Shown piece after piece: positions 7,148-10,883 of a stretch of 10,883 bases of DNA (position 1 is its first letter; each line of letters begins with the position of its first letter). The notes beneath the pieces were generated by a model. It did no database searches. It was not told where the DNA came from and saw only the letters and a list, made by a program, of their open reading frames with translations. The translations under genes were made by a program, and so were the position numbers. Source of the stretch: Flavobacteriia bacterium (GTDB lineage Bacteria > Bacteroidota > Bacteroidia > Flavobacteriales > Flavobacteriaceae); contig DRQI01000423.1 of NCBI GenBank assembly GCA_011330545.1, forward strand, positions 1-10,883. The letters are read 5' to 3'.

Positions 7148-7249
7148 ATGTTAAAAAAACTATGTGAAATACAGCCAAAACCTCAGATTCAATTTTTGTA
7201 TGCTAATAAATTTGGCGGAAGGCTAAAAACTATAAACATTAAAAAATGA
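7148..7249 (+). other. Possible 33-codon leader ORF coupled to the downstream hydrolase
   Basis: In the 117-nt gap after the molybdoenzyme, ATG at 7148 opens 33 codons ending in TGA at 7247-7249. This overlaps the hydrolase ATG at 7246 in a classic ATGA junction. The peptide begins MLKKLCEIQPKPQIQFLYAN and is basic, without a membrane helix or recognisable motif. The exact start-stop overlap is suggestive of translational coupling, but such an ORF can arise by chance in AT-rich DNA. No family match is known to me. Confidence 0.2.
7207..7214 (+). promoter_or_regulatory. Candidate -7 promoter element upstream of the alpha/beta hydrolase
   Basis: TAAATTTG matches the Bacteroidota -7 consensus TANNTTTG and would place a start near 7220, about 25 nt before the ATG. 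The only TTTG nearby (7195-7198) is 8 nt away, far too close for a -33 element, so the site is weak. If real, genes from 7246 onward could be transcribed separately from the molybdoenzyme operon. Confidence 0.25.
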
Positions 7250-8088
7250 AATTTTATTTAAAAATAGTAACGGTTTATTATCAGGTAATTTCGTACCTAT
7301 CGCCCAAATTAGGCGGAAAATCAGCCTTTAAACTTTTTCAAAAAGTTAGAAAAAAAGAAATTCGCAAGCGCGAAAAAGTATTTTATCAAAAGGCAAGGCA
7401 TTTTAAAATCCCGCTACAAAAAGAAGATTTATACTGTTATGAGTTAGGAAATCCCTCAGGCGAATTGGTATTTTTAGTCCATGGCTGGGATTCAAATGCC
7501 GGAAGCCTTACAAAATTTGCCTTTGAATTAGAAAAAATAAACTACCGGGTGATAAGTTTCGACTTACCCGCTCATGCACATGCTAAAGCCACACATACCA
7601 ATTTATACGAATGTAAAGAAGCGTTTAGAAAACTCATTGAGTTTGTAAATCCACAAGAGCCTTTTACTGTAATTGCCCATTCTTTTGGCTCGGCAATGAC
7701 TGCTTATACCATGGCAGAACTCAACTATACTGTTGATAAATTTGTATTTTTAACCACGCCGAATTCGCTGTTAGAAATTTTTACAAGTTTCAAAGAGTTT
7801 GTAGGTATCACCGATAAGACTTTTTGGTATATGCTTCAAAATGCTTCGAAAACGCTGCATGAAGATGTAAAAGATATTAGCGTAGAAGAAAAATTAGATA
7901 GGGTATCGTTCACCAAATTATTATTGGTACACGATAAGCACGATACCATTTTACCGTATAGAAATTCTAAAGAAGTTTTTGAAGCGATTGACAAGGCACA
8001 ATTAAAAACCTATGAAAAAGTAGGGCATTACAGAATGCTGTGGAATGATGCTATTTTAGAAGATACATTGGCTTTTATAAAAAATTAA
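7246..8088 (+). CDS. Alpha/beta hydrolase
   Basis: A 280-residue serine hydrolase of the alpha/beta fold, probably an esterase, thioesterase or amidase with unknown substrate. The oxyanion-hole loop FLVHGWDSN (residues 76-84), the strand-turn RVISFDLPAH (101-110), the nucleophile elbow AHSFGS (144-149, Ser146), the acid in LLLVHDKHDT (Asp233, or Asp230) and His261 in KVGHYRM form a complete triad. Residues 1-55 form a basic, partly hydrophobic N-terminal extension (FQKVRKKEIRKREK) before the core; it is not a typical signal peptide. It lies 117 nt after the molybdoenzyme and 1 nt before the HD gene, so it is likely co-transcribed with the HD gene. The ATG at 7246 follows AAAAA and has no Shine-Dalgarno. 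Confidence 0.9.
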   Translation: MKFYLKIVTVYYQVISYLSPKLGGKSAFKLFQKVRKKEIRKREKVFYQKARHFKIPLQKEDLYCYELGNPSGELVFLVHGWDSNAGSLTKFAFELEKINYRVISFDLPAHAHAKATHTNLYECKEAFRKLIEFVNPQEPFTVIAHSFGSAMTAYTMAELNYTVDKFVFLTTPNSLLEIFTSFKEFVGITDKTFWYMLQNASKTLHEDVKDISVEEKLDRVSFTKLLLVHDKHDTILPYRNSKEVFEAIDKAQLKTYEKVGHYRMLWNDAILEDTLAFIKN

Positions 8089-8089
8089 G

Positions 8090-8620
8090 ATGGTTATTGA
8101 AAAAAATAAAACAATAGATAAAATTTTAGACAATTTCAAAAATGTTTTGAAAGCTGATTTTGAGGTATATAAAAATCACGTATACCGAATTTATAATTAT
8201 GCCGTCTTATTTGATGCCAATTCAAAAAATGATGAAAAATATGCCATAGCGGCGGCATTTCACGACATGGGAATCTGGACACATTCTTTTGATTATTTAG
8301 AGCCATCCATACAATTGGCAACAACATACCTCAAAGAAACCGAAAGAGAAGAATGGATAGAAGAGGTTTCATTGCTCATAGATAATCACCATAAAATGAG
8401 TGTTTATAAAGGTAAATTTAAAAAAACGGTGGAGGCGTTTAGAAAGGCCGATTGGATAGATGTTACTAGGGGTATGAAATCATTCGGATTAGAAAAATCA
8501 GAATATAAAGCAGTGCAAGCCCTGTTTTCGAATAAAGGATTTCATTGGTTTTTACTCAAACAATCAGTAAAATATTTTGTGAAGCATCCCTTACATCCAT
8601 TACCGATGTTTAAAAAATGA
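8090..8620 (+). CDS. HD-domain metal-dependent phosphohydrolase-like protein
   Basis: A 176-residue HD-domain protein. The motif set is H...HD...H/D: His30 in YKNHVYRIYNYA, the His58-Asp59 pair in AAAFHDMGIW (54-63), His100/His101 in IDNHHKM and Asp121 in RKADWIDVTRG, the usual fourth metal ligand. Members hydrolyse phosphate esters or nucleotides and sometimes catalyse oxidative cleavage or lyase reactions, so the substrate cannot be named. Length fits a single-domain HD protein. The start codon is 1 nt after the hydrolase stop, pointing to tight co-translation. The 74-nt gap that follows (8621-8694) holds only a weak stem, TGCC-ACA-GGCA, and no clear promoter or terminator. Confidence 0.85.
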   Translation: MVIEKNKTIDKILDNFKNVLKADFEVYKNHVYRIYNYAVLFDANSKNDEKYAIAAAFHDMGIWTHSFDYLEPSIQLATTYLKETEREEWIEEVSLLIDNHHKMSVYKGKFKKTVEAFRKADWIDVTRGMKSFGLEKSEYKAVQALFSNKGFHWFLLKQSVKYFVKHPLHPLPMFKK

Positions 8621-8694
8621 TATTGTCAAACAACACGTTTTCTGCCACAGGCAAACAAGCGGAAACCTTGTAGAAAATTAAAAACAGATAACTA

Positions 8695-9390
8695 ATGAAA
8701 ATAGCCATATTAATATACAACGGAATGACCATGCTAGATGCCATTGGCCCTTATGAAGTATTGGCACAATTGCCCGATGCCGAAGTGTTTTTTGTAGCCA
8801 AGAAAAGAGGAACCGTCAAATCAGATACGGGATTTGTAAAAATTAAAGCCGACTATAATTTTAAGGATATTACGAAAGCCGATATTTTATTAATTCCGGG
8901 AGCTACCATTGCTTTTGTAAAAGTGATGAAAGACAAAAAGACACTGGCATGGATTCGTAATGTTGACAAAACAACAAAATATACAACCTCGGTATGCAGT
9001 GGTTCGCTCATTTTGGCTTCTGCCGGATTGTTAAAAGGGTTAAAAGCAACCTCACACTGGAGGTCTATCAACTTATTAAAAGATTTTGATGCCATTCCGG
9101 TTAAGGAACGTTTTGTACACGATGAAAAAATAATTACGGCAGCCGGTGTTTCGGCAGGTATTGATATGGCTCTGTATTTAGCTGATGAAATAGTTGGAGA
9201 GCAGCAATCAAAAGCAATACAATTAATGATAGAATACGACGCCTCGCCACCCTACAATTCAGGAAATTATGATTTTTGCGAACCCGATATTATTAAAATA
9301 GCAGAGAAAAAATTAACACTAAATGCCAAAAAAGAATTAAGTGTAATCGATAAGATTGCCAATTTTAGCACCTTAAAAAAAATGAAATGA
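8695..9390 (+). CDS. DJ-1/PfpI family protein, isonitrile hydratase-like
   Basis: A 231-residue protein of the DJ-1/PfpI superfamily, closest by motif to the isonitrile hydratase / ThiJ-like branch. The N-terminus IAILIYNGMTMLDAIGPYEV (3-22) carries Asp15 and Glu21 where the family has its acidic residues. The nucleophile elbow is TTSVCSGSLILASAGLL (97-113) with Cys101, then the family stretch GLKATSHW (115-122) and TAAGVSAGIDMALYLADEI (148-166). Isonitrile hydratase of Pseudomonas putida uses a cysteine numbered 101 to convert isonitriles to N-formamides; the resemblance here is by motif, so the reaction is only a hypothesis. Other relatives are glyoxalase-like or AraC-fused regulators; no DNA-binding domain is present here. 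The next hydrolase starts within its stop codon (ATGA at 9387-9390), so the two proteins are probably made together. Confidence 0.88.
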   Translation: MKIAILIYNGMTMLDAIGPYEVLAQLPDAEVFFVAKKRGTVKSDTGFVKIKADYNFKDITKADILLIPGATIAFVKVMKDKKTLAWIRNVDKTTKYTTSVCSGSLILASAGLLKGLKATSHWRSINLLKDFDAIPVKERFVHDEKIITAAGVSAGIDMALYLADEIVGEQQSKAIQLMIEYDASPPYNSGNYDFCEPDIIKIAEKKLTLNAKKELSVIDKIANFSTLKKMK

Positions 9391-10274
9391 GCGGATTTAT
9401 CATAGATACGGCACGGTTACAAACACGATTGCTATGGAAACGTTTTCCTAAAAACTGGGCGGCAGATATTAATATGGTAACTACTGATTATGGCAAGCTA
9501 AGGGTAAAAGATACCGGAGGCAATAAACCGGTTATTATCAGTGTGCCCGATGGCCCTAATGTCATCGAGCACCACGAAGAATTAATTGCCAAATTGGCAA
9601 AAAATTACCGTGTTGTCTGTTTTGAATTGCCCGGATTCGGATTTTCTTATCCGCAAAAATCATATGACTATTCATTTGAATTAACGGCAAAAATTATCAT
9701 CAATCTGATGGATGTATTGCAGGTTAAAAGAGCTTCTTTATCCTTTTCGTGTGCCAATGGATTTTACGGAATTACCGTTGCAAGGATGATTCCCGAAAGG
9801 ATAGAGCATTTATTTTTGGCCCAAACTCCTGCTATGCACCAAATGCAAGAATGGGCCAAAAGAAGCATTCCGAAACCACTTAAAACTCCTTGGATTGGGC
9901 AGGTAGCCAATGCCTTTTTAGAGAAAAAACTGGCGAGAATATGGTACCAATATGCCTTGCCTAAAGATATGGATACGTCTGATTTTCAGCAAAAAGCTCT
10001 TGCCAATATAAAAAGCGGCGGTTGTTTTTGCCTTTCTAGTTTGGTACAAGGCTTGGCCAAAGAAATGAAAACCCCGTTTAAAGATGTTGAAATACCTACA
10101 ACACTGGTTTGGGGGAATAAAGATTTTACGCATCGAAATACAAATTTTAATAGCATCAAAGAACACCTGCCGACGTGTAAAATTGTTGAATTTGACAATT
10201 GTGGGCATTTTCCTGATTTAGAAAATACTACAAAATATGCCGGATTGATAAATGAGACGCTAGCACCTTCATAA
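9387..10274 (+). CDS. Alpha/beta hydrolase with atypical nucleophile elbow
   Basis: A 295-residue alpha/beta-fold protein. Core landmarks are VIISVPDGPNVIEHHEELI (49-67) in place of the usual HG oxyanion loop, RVVCFELPGFGFSYP (75-89), a nucleophile region SLSFSCANGFYG (117-128), the acid loop TLVWGNKDFTH (Asp246), and His274 in NCGHFPDLE. Ser121 is the likely nucleophile, but the elbow reads S-F-S-C-A, not G-X-S-X-G. Cys122 is directly adjacent. Small residues are kept at the positions where the turn requires them, so the enzyme may still be active. The ATG overlaps the DJ-1 stop codon by 4 nt, a strong sign of coupling and shared function. The stop codon at 10272-10274 lies within the first pairs of a long inverted repeat that could serve as terminator. 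Confidence 0.87.
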   Translation: MSGFIIDTARLQTRLLWKRFPKNWAADINMVTTDYGKLRVKDTGGNKPVIISVPDGPNVIEHHEELIAKLAKNYRVVCFELPGFGFSYPQKSYDYSFELTAKIIINLMDVLQVKRASLSFSCANGFYGITVARMIPERIEHLFLAQTPAMHQMQEWAKRSIPKPLKTPWIGQVANAFLEKKLARIWYQYALPKDMDTSDFQQKALANIKSGGCFCLSSLVQGLAKEMKTPFKDVEIPTTLVWGNKDFTHRNTNFNSIKEHLPTCKIVEFDNCGHFPDLENTTKYAGLINETLAPS

Positions 10275-10371
10275 AATCATTGCGAATCCGCTAGAAGCGG
10301 AAGGGTTATCTTCACAATATTTTGGTTAACATTGAAACCCTGTTAGCACTCAACTAACTCGCAATGATTTT
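10273..10371 (+). repeat. 99-nt palindromic element folding as a four-way junction, REP-like or structured RNA
   Basis: A perfect 13-bp closing stem pairs AAAATCATTGCGA (10273-10285) with TCGCAATGATTTT (10359-10371). Three further perfect stems fit inside with almost no unpaired bases between them: TCCGCT/AGCGGA (10287-10292 with 10296-10301), AGGGTT/AACCCT (10302-10307 with 10336-10341; an inner CAAT/ATTG also pairs), and GTTAG/CTAAC (10342-10346 with 10354-10358, 7-nt loop). Only A10286 separates helices. Six Ts (10368-10373) end the element, so it could terminate the operon. The ATTGCGA ends resemble dispersed intergenic palindromes seen in many genomes. Confidence 0.6.
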
Positions 10372-10442
10372 TTATACCGTTTCTGGTTTACCCCGAATTA
10401 CAAGATTATAAAAAAATAACACAAAACATCTAACTTTGGTAG

Positions 10443-10475
10443 AGGCCAGACAGGTTTTCAAAACCTGTCTGGCCT
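10443..10475. repeat. Perfect 16-bp inverted repeat with 1-nt centre
   Basis: AGGCCAGACAGGTTTT, one C, then AAAACCTGTCTGGCCT form a perfect palindrome of 33 bp. The stem is strong, but only three Ts follow on the plus strand and no T-run follows on the minus strand, so it is a poor intrinsic terminator. The spotless symmetry fits a dispersed palindromic repeat or cruciform site, and its position between convergent genes fits a bidirectional transcription block. Confidence 0.75.
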
Positions 10476-10574
10476 TTACGTAGTTGTAAAACATCCGGTA
10501 AATATAACTATCAGATAATAAATATTTTACACAATTAGTTGGATGAAATTATGGATTGGAAAACCTATTACATC

Positions 10575-10647
10575 TTTAAACCCTTAGCCCATGGCCGTTG
10601 GGTTTAAACCCTCATAACAATTTTATAATACATAATGGGGGTTTAAA
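10575..10647. repeat. Three-arm inverted repeat built on GGGTTTAAACCC
   Basis: Arm 1 is TTTAAACCC (10575-10583), arm 2 the 12-bp palindrome GGGTTTAAACCC (10600-10611), and arm 3 GGGTTTAAA (10639-10647). Arm 2 can pair with arm 1 (9 bp) or, through TTTAAACCCTCAT (10603-10615), with ATGGGGGTTTAAA (10635-10647, 13 pairs with one G-U). These alternatives exclude each other. The loop between arms 1 and 2 contains GCCCATGGCC. It could be a repeat relic or a terminator for the Ppx/GppA gene. Confidence 0.6.
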
Positions 10648-10760
10648 ATACACAAAAGAATAATGAAATGTTTTTAGATTATCAACATATAGCCAACCCA
10701 TATTTTGTCCTGCTAAAAAGTAAGGGCAATTTTTCTATTTCAACCCATATTTATTCAAGG

Positions 10761-10883
10761 TTAATCAAACTTGCCAAGGTGTAATCCTTTGATAATACCG
10801 TCAGAAAGCCCTATTTTCGGGACGTAAATTTTTTGGGCACCACTCCATTTCATGGCTGAAAGGTAGATTTTGGTTGCCGGAAT
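10761..10883 (-). CDS. Ppx/GppA exopolyphosphatase, C-terminal end only (rest beyond right edge)
   Basis: The minus strand from 10883 is open for 40 codons to a TAA at 10763-10761. The peptide reads IPATKIYLSAMKWSGAQKIY and continues VPKIGLSDGIIKGLHLGKFD. The closing pattern V-P-x-x-G-L-x-D-G-I/L-I is what I expect at the C-terminus of Ppx/GppA phosphatases, where the last strand and the GL-x-DG helix close the second actin-like domain. These enzymes hydrolyse inorganic polyphosphate or pppGpp. About 260-270 residues would lie outside the window, so the catalytic part cannot be checked. It converges on the hydrolase gene across the palindrome-rich spacer. The call rests on a short sequence, so moderate confidence. 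Confidence 0.68.
   Translation of the reverse strand: MPATKIYLSAMKWSGAQKIYVPKIGLSDGIIKGLHLGKFD

Larger units (their letters stand above)
10275..10760. other. Convergent intergenic spacer, 486 nt, rich in palindromes
   Basis: No gene I can support lies here. It separates the plus-strand hydrolase from the minus-strand Ppx/GppA fragment. In order it holds the four-way element, an AT-rich stretch with a TAACTTTG (10431-10438) that matches the -7 consensus without a -33 partner, the 33-bp palindrome, the GGGTTTAAACCC set, and a 12-nt direct repeat CAACCCATATTT (10694-10705 and 10741-10752). Confidence 0.7.

Noticed and set aside
10273..10371. tRNA gene
   Set aside because: It has four arms and a T-arm-like stem-loop, but a 13-bp closing stem, a 3-nt loop in the second arm and no proper anticodon arm or GTTC-type T-loop.
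10273..10371. Integron attC site
   Set aside because: The RYYYAAC and GTTRRRY boxes are not in the required places, and no integrase or gene cassettes are visible.
10668..10784. 38-codon plus-strand ORF
   Set aside because: It overlaps the end of the Ppx/GppA gene on the other strand, has no start signal and resembles no known protein.
1..10883. CRISPR array, insertion sequence, prophage or toxin-antitoxin system
   Set aside because: No spaced direct repeats, transposase, integrase, phage gene or paired small toxin gene could be found. The repeats present are isolated palindromes.

Overview
The window looks like a chromosomal segment of a low-GC member of the Bacteroidota, probably Flavobacteriia-like or a relative. 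Three things suggest this: A-rich leaders with almost no Shine-Dalgarno sequences, -7/-33 promoter elements of the TANNTTTG/TTTG type, and a paired DUF4212 + VC_2705-type sodium symporter. The assignment is inferred from sequence style, not from a database search.

Layout. (1) Positions 1-1589, minus strand: a two-gene transport operon with a small DUF4212 subunit followed after 3 nt by a large sodium:solute symporter that runs off the left edge. A good Bacteroidota-type promoter lies about 140 nt upstream. (2) 1796-2590, plus strand: a TSUP (TauE/SafE) membrane permease. (3) 2607-4266: a perfect 18-bp palindrome, then a TetR regulator, a DinB-fold protein and a flavin split-barrel (PNPOx-like) protein, closely packed. 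(4) 4282-7128: a second, imperfect copy of the same 18-bp palindrome, then a DUF4442 hotdog protein whose end overlaps a 766-residue cytoplasmic molybdopterin oxidoreductase. (5) 7246-10274, same strand: an alpha/beta hydrolase, an HD-domain protein, a DJ-1/PfpI protein resembling isonitrile hydratases, and a second alpha/beta hydrolase with an unusual nucleophile elbow. (6) 10275-10760: a gene-poor convergent spacer holding three palindromic structures. One is a 99-nt element that folds on paper into a compact four-way junction. (7) 10761-10883, minus strand: the last 40 codons of a Ppx/GppA-type exopolyphosphatase that enters from the right edge.

How it may fit together. The two matching operators are the strongest functional clue. 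They suggest that the TetR protein controls its own operon and the DUF4442-molybdoenzyme operon, and perhaps the genes as far as 10274. The cluster then reads as an inducible enzyme set (hotdog protein, Mo-bisMGD oxidoreductase, two hydrolases, HD protein, DJ-1 hydratase-like protein, flavin protein, DinB protein) acting on one unknown small molecule or electrophile. The substrate cannot be read from sequence. This cluster is the best candidate in the window for an undescribed system.
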